DNA from: Arthrobacter sp. H35-D1
GTDB lineage: Bacteria > Actinomycetota > Actinomycetes > Actinomycetales > Micrococcaceae
Assembly: GCF_030063185.1 (NCBI RefSeq)
Contig: NZ_JASISP010000024.1
Coordinates: forward strand, 1 to 63,620
DNA length: 63,620 bases
Direction: 5' to 3'
The position numbers and the translations under genes are program-made. Below the pieces are notes generated by a model. It was not told where the DNA came from, did no database searches, and saw nothing but the letters and a program-made list of their open reading frames with translations. Each line of letters starts with the position of its first letter. Position 1 is the first letter of the stretch. Shown here piece by piece: positions 9,649 to 18,346 of the stretch.

Positions 9649-10419
9649 TCAATTCCATTTGAACCATTTGACTGCAGCGACGGAGGCCATTGCTGCCCAC
9701 GCCAGCAGAACGAGGAGACCCCACAGGTCAAGCCGGCTTTCGATCAGGGCCGCCCGCATGAGGTTGCCCAACGCCCCCGAGGGCAGCCACTGCACGATTC
9801 CTTCGAGGGTGCTGGAGAACTTGCCCGCCGGCAGCACAATCCCGCCCACGGCTGCAAACAAGATCCAGCCCAGGTTGGTGATGGCCAACGTGGCTTCCGG
9901 GCGCACCGTGCCAGCAATGAGCAGGCCAAGGGCGGTGAATGCGGCAGCGCCCAAGACCAACAGGGGGATGCCCAGCAGTACCCCGGCCAGCGGCGGACGC
10001 CAGCCCATGAACGCGGCAACTGTGGAAATCAACACCACTTGAAGACTCAATGCCACCAAAACGGCCAGGACCTTGCCCGCTATCAAGCCGCCCTTGCCCA
10101 GTGGAGTGGTGGAGAGGAATCGCAGCACGCCGTAGCGCCGGTCGAATCCGGTGGCAATGCCCTGGCCCGTGAACGCGGTCGAAAGCGCGCACAACGCAAG
10201 GATGCCCGGAGCCGCGATGGCCACGCGCGAATAACCCATGCCGTCAAGCAGGGGAGTGGCGACCAAGGCCACCAGGCCCAACAACGGCATGACCACCATC
10301 AGCACCAATTGTTCCCCGTTGCGCAGCATGGTGGCTGCTTCATACTTGCCTTGGCTGATGATTCGGCTCGTCAGTGATGCCGCCTGGCCGCCAGGGGCTT
10401 GGTGGAATAGCGTGCTCAT
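9649..10419 (-). CDS. ABC-2 type exporter permease
   Basis: 256-residue membrane subunit with six hydrophobic segments (first LVLMVVMPLLGLVALVATPLL). It contains the ABC-2 feature FDRRYGVLRFLSTTPLGKGGLIAGKVLAV before a run of helices. Its start overlaps the ATPase stop by ATGA, and ctaA follows at once, so the transporter is probably linked to cytochrome or heme maturation. That link is inferred from position only; the substrate is unknown. Confidence 0.88.
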   Translation of the reverse strand: MSTLFHQAPGGQAASLTSRIISQGKYEAATMLRNGEQLVLMVVMPLLGLVALVATPLLDGMGYSRVAIAAPGILALCALSTAFTGQGIATGFDRRYGVLRFLSTTPLGKGGLIAGKVLAVLVALSLQVVLISTVAAFMGWRPPLAGVLLGIPLLVLGAAAFTALGLLIAGTVRPEATLAITNLGWILFAAVGGIVLPAGKFSSTLEGIVQWLPSGALGNLMRAALIESRLDLWGLLVLLAWAAMASVAAVKWFKWN

Positions 10420-11435
10420 GAAATCCCCATGGTTTCAGTTTTGGCGGCCAGATCCGATTCAGCTGGTTCGTCCGGTTCAGCTGAAAGGCCGCCGTTGGAG
10501 ATGGCCAGGAACACATCCTCCAGCGACTGCGACGCCAGGTGGACCGCAGTGGGCATGATGTGGTGCTGTGCGCACCAGGAACCGAAACGGCCCAAGTCCG
10601 CCGATTCCAGCTCGCCGGCAAGGCTGTAGCTCCCGGGACGGGTCTCGGTGCAGGAAAGTCCGGGGCGCAGCAGGGCAGAGACGTCCAGCCCCGCGGCAGC
10701 TTCAAAAGTCATGACGCGGTGCTTCTGGGCCGACGTCGAGTGTTCCAGCAGCTCCTGCACGGTGCCTTGGGCCACGGACTCGCCCCTGTCGACGATGTAG
10801 ACGTAGTCGGCGAGGCGCTGGGCGTCGTCGAGCAGGTGGGTGGTGAGAACAATCGCCTTGCCGCTGTCGCGCAGTTCCCTGATCAGCTCAAAGACCATCA
10901 GACGCGACTGCGGGTCCAATCCGGCGCTTGGCTCGTCAAGGAACAGTACCTCGGGATTGCCCAGCAGGCTCGCTGCCAGGGCGACGCGCTGCTTTTGCCC
11001 CCCGGAGAGTCGACGGATGGTGGTGTCGGAAAAATCGCCGATGCCCAGTCGGGCAACCAAGGCGTCGACACCGAGCGGGTTGGCATACAGGCCGGCAACG
11101 TGGCGCAGCAAAGGAAGCGGGCGGGAGGCAGGAGGAAGCCCTCCATCCTGCAACATGACGCCCACCCGGGCACGAAGGCCGGCGTCGGCGTGTTGCGGAT
11201 CATGCCCGAGCAGCGAAATGCTGCCTCCGGTCCGCTCCTGCAGGCCCTGCGCACACTCAATGGTGGTGGTTTTGCCTGCCCCGTTGGCGCCGAGCAGCGC
11301 GGTGACTGCCCCGAAGTGCGCTTTGAGGCTAATGTTGGAAACGATGCGTTTCATCCGGCCGTCCAACGCCGCAAGGGGCCCCACGTCCTTGATGAGCCCC
11401 GAGATTTCCAGGGCAGGGGAAAGTGTCTTTGTCAC
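10416..11435 (-). CDS. ABC transporter ATP-binding protein
   Basis: ATPase partner of the adjacent permease. Walker A is LLGANGAGKTTTIECAQG, the Q-loop VGVMLQDGGLPPA, the signature [19 protein letters not shown], Walker B VLFLDEPSAGLDPQ and the switch His VLTTHLLDDAQ. A C-terminal extension of about 110 residues follows the ATPase core. The GTG at 11435 (VTKTLSPALEISGL, 339 residues) is the best start: a TACAAT box lies only 6 nt upstream, which suggests a leaderless mRNA, and the longer frame upstream looks non-coding. Confidence 0.9.
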   Translation of the reverse strand: MTKTLSPALEISGLIKDVGPLAALDGRMKRIVSNISLKAHFGAVTALLGANGAGKTTTIECAQGLQERTGGSISLLGHDPQHADAGLRARVGVMLQDGGLPPASRPLPLLRHVAGLYANPLGVDALVARLGIGDFSDTTIRRLSGGQKQRVALAASLLGNPEVLFLDEPSAGLDPQSRLMVFELIRELRDSGKAIVLTTHLLDDAQRLADYVYIVDRGESVAQGTVQELLEHSTSAQKHRVMTFEAAAGLDVSALLRPGLSCTETRPGSYSLAGELESADLGRFGSWCAQHHIMPTAVHLASQSLEDVFLAISNGGLSAEPDEPAESDLAAKTETMGIS

Positions 11436-11441
11436 GCGGCC

Positions 11442-11447
11442 ATTGTA
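11442..11447 (-). promoter_or_regulatory. -10 box for a probable leaderless transcript of the ABC operon
   Basis: TACAAT on the minus strand ends 6 nt before the GTG of the ATPase gene. That is the spacing expected if transcription begins at the start codon. No convincing -35 is seen. Confidence 0.45.
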
Positions 11448-11501
11448 CGCGAAACACTTGGGTGTTCCGTCCGCAAATGCGGGGACGGGGCGACGTCGGG
11501 G

Positions 11502-11520
11502 CGTGGGTAGGCTCACCTTA
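11502..11520. promoter_or_regulatory. DtxR/IdeR-like iron box
   Basis: The 19-mer CGTGGGTAGGCTCACCTTA matches the DtxR/IdeR consensus (TTAGGTTAGGCTAACCTAA) at about 13 of 19 positions, including the core TAGGCT-ACCT. It lies between the divergent ABC-ctaA operon and sufR, so iron control of SUF synthesis is likely. Inference from similarity only. Confidence 0.5.
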
Positions 11521-11596
11521 GTGGAAACGGTACCTCAATTACGGCATACTTGTGTTGTCTATTGTTGTGCATTATTTCCATTGTGCGGAGGTGTTA

Positions 11597-12385
11597 ATGA
11601 GTCAGCACGTTGAACCCGGGAAGCTTCCCGCGCTCGAGCCGGATGAACGGACCCGAGACCGCGTCTTAACAGCTGTGCTTGAACAAGGACCTGTCAGCGC
11701 GGCACAACTGGGCACCTTTTTGAAGTTGACCCCGGCAGCCGTGCGCCGCCACTTGGACACGCTCACGCGTGAAGGGTTGATCGAGGTCAAGCTCATCAGC
11801 AACGCCAAATCAGGTGCCGGACGGCCCGCGCGACGCTATGTTGTTTCGCGCCGCGGGCAAACGGAAATTGGCGACGACTACCTGGAGATCGCACGGCTAG
11901 CACTGGAAGAAATTTCCGGTCTTCGCGGCGAGGCAGGCGTCATCGAATTTGCCCGGCGCCGCTTTGCGAAGATGGAGGCGAAATACCAGCCTCTCGTTGA
12001 CGCCGCCGGCAGCGACGTTGCGGCACGGTCCAAGGCCTTGGCTGCAGCATTGAACACCGACCAGTTTGTGGCCAGCTCCAATTCCCTCAACGCGGGAACG
12101 GCCATGGCAGCGGAGCAATTGTGCCAGGGGCACTGCCCCATCCAGGAACTGGCCAGTACCTTTCCCCAATTTTGCGACGCGGAGACCGAAGTGTTTGCCC
12201 GGCTCGTAGGCGTCGACGTTCGCAGGCTCTCCACGATGGCGAGTGGCGGACATGTCTGTACCACGCACGTGCCCACCGGCCGTGCCGTGGTCCGAAAACT
12301 TGCCGGAACACCGGCACAGAATGTTCCGACGGGTGCTCAGAGCCCGTCGAAGCGAATTTCCACCCATCAGCAAGAAAGGCCGTGA
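11597..12385 (+). CDS. sufR: SufR-type iron-sulfur transcriptional regulator
   Basis: Winged-helix regulator of the SUF operon, expected to bind a [4Fe-4S] cluster as sensor. The helix-turn-helix is [24 protein letters not shown] with wing [12 protein letters not shown]. The cluster cysteines are in [20 protein letters not shown] and GGHVCTTH in the C-terminal half. The ATG at 11597 has GGAGGTG just upstream; a frame continues 15 codons further without family resemblance. 262 residues. Its TGA overlaps the sufB ATG, so it is probably translationally coupled and autoregulatory. Confidence 0.92.
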   Translation: MSQHVEPGKLPALEPDERTRDRVLTAVLEQGPVSAAQLGTFLKLTPAAVRRHLDTLTREGLIEVKLISNAKSGAGRPARRYVVSRRGQTEIGDDYLEIARLALEEISGLRGEAGVIEFARRRFAKMEAKYQPLVDAAGSDVAARSKALAAALNTDQFVASSNSLNAGTAMAAEQLCQGHCPIQELASTFPQFCDAETEVFARLVGVDVRRLSTMASGGHVCTTHVPTGRAVVRKLAGTPAQNVPTGAQSPSKRISTHQQERP

Positions 12386-13860
12386 TGACGGATCAACTAG
12401 CGCAGGATGTAGGCGCCGAGGCTGCTGTCGAAGACACCACACTCCACCACATCCTCGATGCAAACCCCGAACTGGAAGGCTTGGGAAACTATGCCTTCGG
12501 CTGGTCGGACAAGAACGAGGCCAGTGACAACGCACGCCGAGGCATCAATGAAGAGGTAGTCCGCGACATCTCAGCCAAGAAGGACGAGCCGGCATGGATG
12601 CTGGACATGCGCCTGAAGGGCTTGAAGTACTTCGACCGCAAGCCCATGCCCACATGGGGTGCGGACCTGTCGGGCATTGACTTCGACAACATCAAGTACT
12701 TTGTGCGCTCCACGGAGAAGCAGGCCACCACGTGGGAAGAACTGCCGGAGGATATCCGCAACACCTACGAAAAGCTGGGCATCCCGGAAGCTGAGCGCAA
12801 CCGCCTTGTCGGTGGTGTGACGGCACAGTACGAATCCGAGGTTGTCTACCACCAGATCCGCGAGGATTTGGAGGAGCAGGGCGTCATCTTCACCGACACC
12901 GACACCGGCCTGCGTGAATACCCGGAACTGTTCCAGGAATACTTCGGCACCATGATTCCGGTGGGCGACAACAAGTTCGCCTCGTTGAACACCGCTGTTT
13001 GGTCCGGCGGTTCCTTCGTGTACGTCCCCCCGGGCGTCCATGTGGAAATCCCGCTGCAGGCCTACTTCCGCATCAATACCGAAAACATGGGCCAGTTTGA
13101 GCGCACCCTCATCATCGCCGATGAAGGCAGCTACGTGCACTATATTGAAGGCTGCACGGCACCGATCTACACCTCGGACTCGTTGCACTCCGCCGTCGTC
13201 GAGATCGTGGTGAAGAAGAACGCCCGCGTTCGCTACACCACCATCCAGAACTGGTCCAACAACGTGTACAACCTGGTGACGAAGCGCGCCATTGCCCACG
13301 AAGGCGCCACCATGGAATGGGTCGATGGCAACATCGGTTCCAAGGTCACCATGAAGTACCCGGCCGTCTACCTTGTGGGCGAGCACGCCAAGGGCGAGAC
13401 CTTGTCGGTGGCTTTTGCCGGCGAGGGACAGCACCAGGACACCGGTTCAAAGATGGTCCACATTGCGCCGAACACGCAGTCGTCGATCATTTCCAAGTCG
13501 GTGGCACGTGGCGGCGGGCGCTCTGCGTACCGCGGCTTGGTTCAGATCCGCGAGGGTGCCAACCACTCGGCCAACACTGTTCGCTGTGATGCGTTGCTGG
13601 TGGACACCATTTCACGCTCCGACACCTACCCCTACGTTGACGTTCGCGAAGACGACGTCTCCATGGGCCACGAGGCAACCGTCTCGAAGGTCAGCGAAGA
13701 GCAGCTGTTCTACCTGCAGTCCCGCGGCATGCCCGAGGACGAGGCCATGGCCATGATTGTGCGTGGCTTTATTGAGCCCATCGCCAAGGAACTGCCCATG
13801 GAATATGCGCTTGAACTGAACCGCCTGATTGAACTGCAGATGGAAGGGGCCGTCGGCTAA
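12385..13860 (+). CDS. sufB: Fe-S cluster assembly scaffold SufB
   Basis: Scaffold subunit of the SufBCD complex that builds Fe-S clusters. 491 residues from the ATG overlapping the sufR stop, with AGAAAGG upstream. Family blocks are [11 protein letters not shown] at the N-terminus, [26 protein letters not shown] in the middle, [23 protein letters not shown] (conserved Cys) and [24 protein letters not shown] near the C-terminus. sufD starts on the base after the stop. Confidence 0.97.
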   Translation: MTDQLAQDVGAEAAVEDTTLHHILDANPELEGLGNYAFGWSDKNEASDNARRGINEEVVRDISAKKDEPAWMLDMRLKGLKYFDRKPMPTWGADLSGIDFDNIKYFVRSTEKQATTWEELPEDIRNTYEKLGIPEAERNRLVGGVTAQYESEVVYHQIREDLEEQGVIFTDTDTGLREYPELFQEYFGTMIPVGDNKFASLNTAVWSGGSFVYVPPGVHVEIPLQAYFRINTENMGQFERTLIIADEGSYVHYIEGCTAPIYTSDSLHSAVVEIVVKKNARVRYTTIQNWSNNVYNLVTKRAIAHEGATMEWVDGNIGSKVTMKYPAVYLVGEHAKGETLSVAFAGEGQHQDTGSKMVHIAPNTQSSIISKSVARGGGRSAYRGLVQIREGANHSANTVRCDALLVDTISRSDTYPYVDVREDDVSMGHEATVSKVSEEQLFYLQSRGMPEDEAMAMIVRGFIEPIAKELPMEYALELNRLIELQMEGAVG

Positions 13861-15177
13861 ATGACCGAGCTCACGCAAGAACACGCAACAGATTCAAAAG
13901 CCTGGTCACAGGACTTCATCAAGGGAATGACGGAGGAAGGCGAAAGCCTGTCCGAAATCAACCCCGAATCCGGTCCCCTGGGCGGCAGTGCCGCAAAGGC
14001 CCACAGCCACGGCGGCGACAGCCACGGCGGCGGCGTCGGGGTTCCCGACAGCTCAAGGGCAGGTCGGCTGACCTCCTACAAGCTCGCCGACTTCCCGGCC
14101 ATCACCGGACGCGAGGAGGACTGGCGCTTCACCCCGCTCAAGCGCCTGCGGGGCCTTGACCGGGTTGGCATCAAGGGCCAGGAAATCAATGGCCCGGCAC
14201 CCCTGGTCGAGTTTTCCTCGCCCGACGCCGTGAGCGTTGAGACGGTGGGCCGCGACGACGTGCGCATCGGCTCGGCCGGCATCCCGGAGGACCGTGTGGC
14301 AGCAGCCGCATGGGAGCACTTCAGTGAAGCCACCATTGTCACCTTGCCGGCCAACTACGAAGGCACCATCGATGACATCACCACGCTAACGCTGACAGGC
14401 CAGGGCGACGCCCCTGCCGCAGCGCACGTTGTGATCGAAGCCAAGCAGTTCGCCACCGGCGTTGTGGTCCTCGACCACCGCGGTACGGCCGTGTTGAGCG
14501 AGAACGTGGAAGTCCTCGTTGGGGACGGCGCCAACCTGACAGTTGTCAGCATCCAGGACTGGAACGACGACGCCGTGCACGCAAGTGCCCAGCACATCAA
14601 GGTGGGCCGCGACGCCAAGGTCAAGCACGTTGTGATCAACCTTGGAGGCAACCTGCTGCGCACCACGCCTTCGGCCCGCTACACCAGCACCGGCGGCGAC
14701 GTGGAAATGTTGGGCCTGTACTTTGCCGATGCCGGCCAGCACCTCGAGCAGCGCTTGTTTGTGGACCACTCCACCAAGCACTGCAAGTCGCGCGTCACCT
14801 ACAAGGGTGCACTGCAGGGCGATTCCGCCCACGCAGTGTGGATCGGCGATGTGCTGATCCGTGCCGAGGCAGAGGGCACCGACACCTACGAGCTGAACCG
14901 CAACCTGATCCTGACCCGTGGAGCCCGCGCCGACTCGGTGCCCAACCTGGAGATTGAGACGGGCCTGATCGAGGGCGCCGGGCACGCAAGTGCCACGGGA
15001 CGTTTTGACGACGAGCAGCTGTTCTACCTGCAGACCCGCGGCATTGAGGAAAGCGTTGCCCGCCGCCTTGTGGTGCGCGGCTTCCTCAACGAGGTCATCC
15101 AGCAGATTCGGGTTCCCGCCCTTGAAGAGCGTTTGCGCGAATCGGTGGAACGCGAATTGGCGGCGACCCCCGTATGA
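13861..15177 (+). CDS. sufD: Fe-S cluster assembly protein SufD
   Basis: Partner of SufB and SufC. 438 residues with the SufD core EDWRFTPLKRLRGLDRV at the N-terminal side, the beta-helix middle, HSTKHCKSRVTYKGALQGDSAHAVWIGDVLI, and EEQ-like DDEQLFYLQTRGIEESVARRLVVRGFLNEV near the C-terminus. An unusual His/Gly-rich linker (KAHSHGGDSHGGGVGV, about residues 46-62) precedes the core and could bind metal; this is speculative. It overlaps the Rieske gene by 4 bp. Confidence 0.95.
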   Translation: MTELTQEHATDSKAWSQDFIKGMTEEGESLSEINPESGPLGGSAAKAHSHGGDSHGGGVGVPDSSRAGRLTSYKLADFPAITGREEDWRFTPLKRLRGLDRVGIKGQEINGPAPLVEFSSPDAVSVETVGRDDVRIGSAGIPEDRVAAAAWEHFSEATIVTLPANYEGTIDDITTLTLTGQGDAPAAAHVVIEAKQFATGVVVLDHRGTAVLSENVEVLVGDGANLTVVSIQDWNDDAVHASAQHIKVGRDAKVKHVVINLGGNLLRTTPSARYTSTGGDVEMLGLYFADAGQHLEQRLFVDHSTKHCKSRVTYKGALQGDSAHAVWIGDVLIRAEAEGTDTYELNRNLILTRGARADSVPNLEIETGLIEGAGHASATGRFDDEQLFYLQTRGIEESVARRLVVRGFLNEVIQQIRVPALEERLRESVERELAATPV

Positions 15178-15530
15178 GCGATTCCTCCACGCCCGCCGGC
15201 GTCGTGGTCTGTCAGGACGGCGACGTGTCGGTGAAGTCCGCCATGCTGGTCGAGATTGACGACTACCCCGTCGCCATCGTCAGGGACTCCCATGGAGAAC
15301 TTCACGCGATCGGGGATACCTGCTCGCATGCGGAAATCTCGCTCAGCGAAGGCGACGTGGAGGACTGCACCATTGAATGCTGGGCCCATGGCAGCTCTTT
15401 CGACCTGAAAACAGGTCAACCGCTGACCTTGCCCGCGTTCGAGCCCGTGCCCGTCTTCGCCCTGGCGATCCAGGGCAGCGACGTCTATGTCGACGTCACC
15501 AACATTCTTAACGGCGTCAGCACGCAGTAG
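15174..15530 (+). CDS. Rieske [2Fe-2S] ferredoxin of the SUF operon
   Basis: 118-residue soluble Rieske protein with both ligand pairs: CSH in GDTCSHAEISLSEG and CWAH in IECWAHGSSFDLKTGQPL. It is probably an electron donor for cluster assembly, since it lies between sufD and sufC with an ATGA overlap to sufD. It resembles the non-heme ferredoxin subunits of dioxygenases, but no oxygenase is nearby. Confidence 0.93.
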   Translation: MSDSSTPAGVVVCQDGDVSVKSAMLVEIDDYPVAIVRDSHGELHAIGDTCSHAEISLSEGDVEDCTIECWAHGSSFDLKTGQPLTLPAFEPVPVFALAIQGSDVYVDVTNILNGVSTQ

Positions 15531-15572
15531 CGTTTGCGACCCGCACAACAAATTTTTAGGAGAAAATAGAGT

Positions 15573-16340
15573 ATGTCTACTCTGGAAATCAAGGACCTGC
15601 ACGTCAGCATTACCACTGAGCAGGGCACCAAAGCCATCCTCAAGGGTGTCAGCCTGACCATCAAGACCGGCGAAACCCACGCCATCATGGGCCCCAACGG
15701 TTCAGGCAAGTCAACCCTCGCCTCCACCATTGCCGGGCACCCCCGCTACAATGTGGACAGTGGCACGATCACCCTCGACGGCGAAGACGTCCTGGCGATG
15801 ACCGTCGACCAGCGTGCCCGCGCCGGCCTGTTCCTGGCCATGCAGTACCCGGTGGAAATCCCCGGCGTCACCATGACCAACTTCCTGCGCACCGCCAAGA
15901 CGGCCATCGAAGGCGAAGCCCCCAAGCTGCGCACCTGGACCAAGGACGTCAAGGCGGCCATGGCGCAGCTGCGCATTGAGCCGGAGTTCGCGGAGCGCAA
16001 TGTCAACGAAGGCTTCTCCGGTGGTGAGAAGAAGCGTCACGAGATCCTCCAGCTGGAGCTTCTCCACCCGAAGTTCGCAGTCCTGGACGAGACCGACTCC
16101 GGACTGGACGTGGACGCGTTGAAGGTTGTCTCCGAAGGCGTGAACCGTGCCATCGACGCCGGCGGCCTGGGCACCATCCTCATCACCCACTACACGCGCA
16201 TCCTGCGCTACATCAAGCCCGACTTTGTGCACGTTTTTGTTGACGGCAGCATTGCCGAGCAGGGTGGCCCCGAGCTTGCCGACCGTCTGGAAGCAGAAGG
16301 TTACGACCGCTACCAGGTGGCCGAGACCGCATCCGCCTAA
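15573..16340 (+). CDS. sufC: Fe-S assembly ATPase SufC
   Basis: ABC-type ATPase that drives SufBCD. 255 residues: Walker A MGPNGSGKSTLASTIAG, the SufC-type signature FSGGEKKRHEILQLELL, Walker B FAVLDETDSGLDVDALK, and switch ILITHYTRILRYIKPDFVHV. The start is preceded by TTAGGAGAAAA, a strong ribosome site. It precedes the SufT-like gene by 35 bp. Confidence 0.97.
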   Translation: MSTLEIKDLHVSITTEQGTKAILKGVSLTIKTGETHAIMGPNGSGKSTLASTIAGHPRYNVDSGTITLDGEDVLAMTVDQRARAGLFLAMQYPVEIPGVTMTNFLRTAKTAIEGEAPKLRTWTKDVKAAMAQLRIEPEFAERNVNEGFSGGEKKRHEILQLELLHPKFAVLDETDSGLDVDALKVVSEGVNRAIDAGGLGTILITHYTRILRYIKPDFVHVFVDGSIAEQGGPELADRLEAEGYDRYQVAETASA

Positions 16341-16375
16341 TCGACGCGCAACCCAACCACCGCGAAGAAGGAACC

Positions 16376-16726
16376 ATGACTGACATCAGCGAATCAAGCC
16401 AGGCCGTTGCGCCGGGTCAGACTGATCTCGAAGACGTTGAAGAAGCACTCAAGGACGTCATTGACCCGGAACTCGGCGTCAACATCGTTGACCTGGGTCT
16501 GCTGTACGGCCTGCGGTACGGCGACGATGGAGCCTTGCTGTTGGACATGACGCTCACCACGGCGGCCTGCCCCCTGCAGGACGTCATCGAGGAGCAAGTG
16601 GAAAACTCACTGAATCCCATCGTTGACGAATGGCGCATCAACTGGGTGTGGATGCCGCCGTGGGGTCCGGAACGGATCACCGACGACGGTCGCGACCAGA
16701 TGCGGGCCCTCGGCTTCAACATCTAG
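16376..16726 (+). CDS. sufT: MIP18/DUF59 family metal-sulfur cluster factor (SufT-like)
   Basis: 116-residue auxiliary factor for Fe-S cluster maturation. The DUF59 core is EEALKDVIDPELGVNIVDLGLLYGL, then LDMTLTTAACPLQDVIEEQV with the reactive Cys, and WVWMPPWGPERITDDGRDQM. It is the last gene of the operon before a strong terminator. No cysteine desulfurase (SufS) or SufU gene is found in the cluster. Confidence 0.92.
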   Translation: MTDISESSQAVAPGQTDLEDVEEALKDVIDPELGVNIVDLGLLYGLRYGDDGALLLDMTLTTAACPLQDVIEEQVENSLNPIVDEWRINWVWMPPWGPERITDDGRDQMRALGFNI

Positions 16727-16753
16727 CATTGGTGCTGCGGCGCCAACCTTCTG

Positions 16754-16804
16754 AACCGCCGTCGTGCGTGGCATTTGCCAGGCACGACGGCGGTTCTCTG
16801 TTTT
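16754..16804 (+). terminator. Terminator of the SUF operon
   Basis: A perfect 14-bp stem, 16754-16767 with 16782-16795 (AACCGCCGTCGTGC and its complement), is followed by TCTCTGTTTT, 28 bp after the sufT stop. Confidence 0.88.
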
Positions 16805-16840
16805 GGACGGCGGCACACAGTGTCGTTGATGTGATCTACC

Positions 16841-18346
16841 ATGAAAACCATGCCCTTCATTGACAAGCTCAGGTACTGGGCCAAGAACGACGGCGGCCGG
16901 GCGGCGCTGTCGGTGGGCGGTCCCCTGCTGACGTACGCCGAGCTTCTGCAGGCAGCCGAAGCCGGGGCGACAGGTTCCGCGGCTGCCGAGGGTCCCGCTC
17001 GCAGCGTAGCCGCCATCGACAGGCCCACGAGCGTTGAGCTGGTGATTGATTTCTGTGCAGCGCTGCTCCGGGGCCGAACCGCCATGGTCATGGACACCGG
17101 CTGGCCCGCAACCCTGCGTCGGCAGTTGACGGAGTCGGCAGAAATGTGGGCCGGCTCCCACGACTTCATTGCGCGGCCCTTCCTGCTGGGACTTTCCTCG
17201 GGGACCAGCGGGCTGCCCAAGGCCTTTGTTCGCAGTGCAGTCTCCTGGAGTGAATCCTTTGTGCGCAGCACCGAGTACTTCAATCTGGGGGCCACCAGTG
17301 TCACGCTTGCGCCGGGGCCGCTGGCGGCCAGCATGAACCTCTATGCGCTGGGGGAGTCGATCCACGCCGGTTCCACTTTTGTGGCGCTGCCGCGTTTCAG
17401 CCCGGATGCCGCCTTGGACGCCATGGCAGAGCACCCGGTGAACCGGCTCGTGCTGGTGCCGACCCTCTTGGAGATGATGGCAGCCCGCGGCATGGAGACG
17501 GGACGGGACGGTGGGCAACTGGAGTCGATCGTATGCGCCGGCTCTGCGTTGCCCGAGAGGACCTTGGCCCTGACACGACAATGGGCGCCCAATGCACTCG
17601 TCCAGCACTACTACGGGGCGGCGGAGCTCGGTTTCGTGGCAGCCTCGACAGTGCAGCCCGCAACGATTGAACCCTCCACCGGAGCAGGTGTGGGCACGGC
17701 AGCTGTGGGCACAGCTTTCCCCGGAGTTGAAATCAGCATCCGCGACGACCACGGCCACGAGGCGGCAAGGGGACAGCAAGGCAACATCTGCGTCCGCAGC
17801 CCCTACGTTTGCAGCGGTTATGCCTGGGGCGACGACGGCCTCGCCTTCAGCCCCCTGTCCCCGAGCCCCCTGTCCTCGAGCCTCCTGTCCCCAGGCTCTC
17901 TTTCTCCGGGCCTGCGTGCCTCCGAACCCCAAACCACACAGTGGCACACGGTCCACGACCAGGGACACGTCGACGGAAACGGGGTCCTGCACGTGGCCGG
18001 CCGTGCCAGCGAGATGATCATCAGGTCCGGGGCCAATGTCTATCCGCACGCTGTGGAGGAGGGGCTCGCCGCGGGCTGCGACGAAGCTGCCACCGTGGTG
18101 GTGACAGGGGTTGCCGACCCGCTGCGCGGCCAACGCATCGCCGCTGGAATATTTGTCCCGGAGGGCGGCGGACACCTCGACGTGGCGGCACTGCGCAGGG
18201 CCGCGGCCCTGCTGCCCGCCCACCATCGGCCGGGCTTGTACTTTTCCCTGGGCGCCATGCCGCTGACCGGAAGTGGCAAACCGAGCCGTGCACTCCTTGG
18301 CCAATGGATCACCGAGGGGGACGCCCGTGCGCAACGTATCCGCTAG
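16841..18346 (+). CDS. AMP-forming acyl-CoA synthetase (ANL superfamily)
   Basis: Adenylates a carboxylic acid and probably transfers it to CoA. 501 residues, a little short for the family. The P-loop-like motif is LGLSSGTSGLPKAF, then VQHYYGAAELGF (A5), the Asp-bearing VHDQGHVDGNGVLHVAGR (A7/A8) and the catalytic-Lys region TGSGKPSRALL (A10). The substrate cannot be read. About residues 337-361 are five degenerate 5-residue repeats (SPLSP type) encoded by a 15-bp tandem repeat. It overlaps the thiolase start, which suggests a two-step acyl-CoA pathway. Confidence 0.85.
   Translation: MKTMPFIDKLRYWAKNDGGRAALSVGGPLLTYAELLQAAEAGATGSAAAEGPARSVAAIDRPTSVELVIDFCAALLRGRTAMVMDTGWPATLRRQLTESAEMWAGSHDFIARPFLLGLSSGTSGLPKAFVRSAVSWSESFVRSTEYFNLGATSVTLAPGPLAASMNLYALGESIHAGSTFVALPRFSPDAALDAMAEHPVNRLVLVPTLLEMMAARGMETGRDGGQLESIVCAGSALPERTLALTRQWAPNALVQHYYGAAELGFVAASTVQPATIEPSTGAGVGTAAVGTAFPGVEISIRDDHGHEAARGQQGNICVRSPYVCSGYAWGDDGLAFSPLSPSPLSSSLLSPGSLSPGLRASEPQTTQWHTVHDQGHVDGNGVLHVAGRASEMIIRSGANVYPHAVEEGLAAGCDEAATVVVTGVADPLRGQRIAAGIFVPEGGGHLDVAALRRAAALLPAHHRPGLYFSLGAMPLTGSGKPSRALLGQWITEGDARAQRIR
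17849..17923 (+). repeat. 15-bp degenerate tandem repeat, five units, inside the acyl-CoA synthetase gene
   Basis: Units start at 17849, 17864, 17879, 17894 and 17909. The first is AGCCCCCTGTCCCCG; units 2 and 3 differ by one to three bases and units 4 and 5 are more divergent. The frame is kept, giving SPLSP, SPLSS, SLLSP, GSLSP, GLRAS in a surface-loop position before the A7 motif. Confidence 0.85.
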
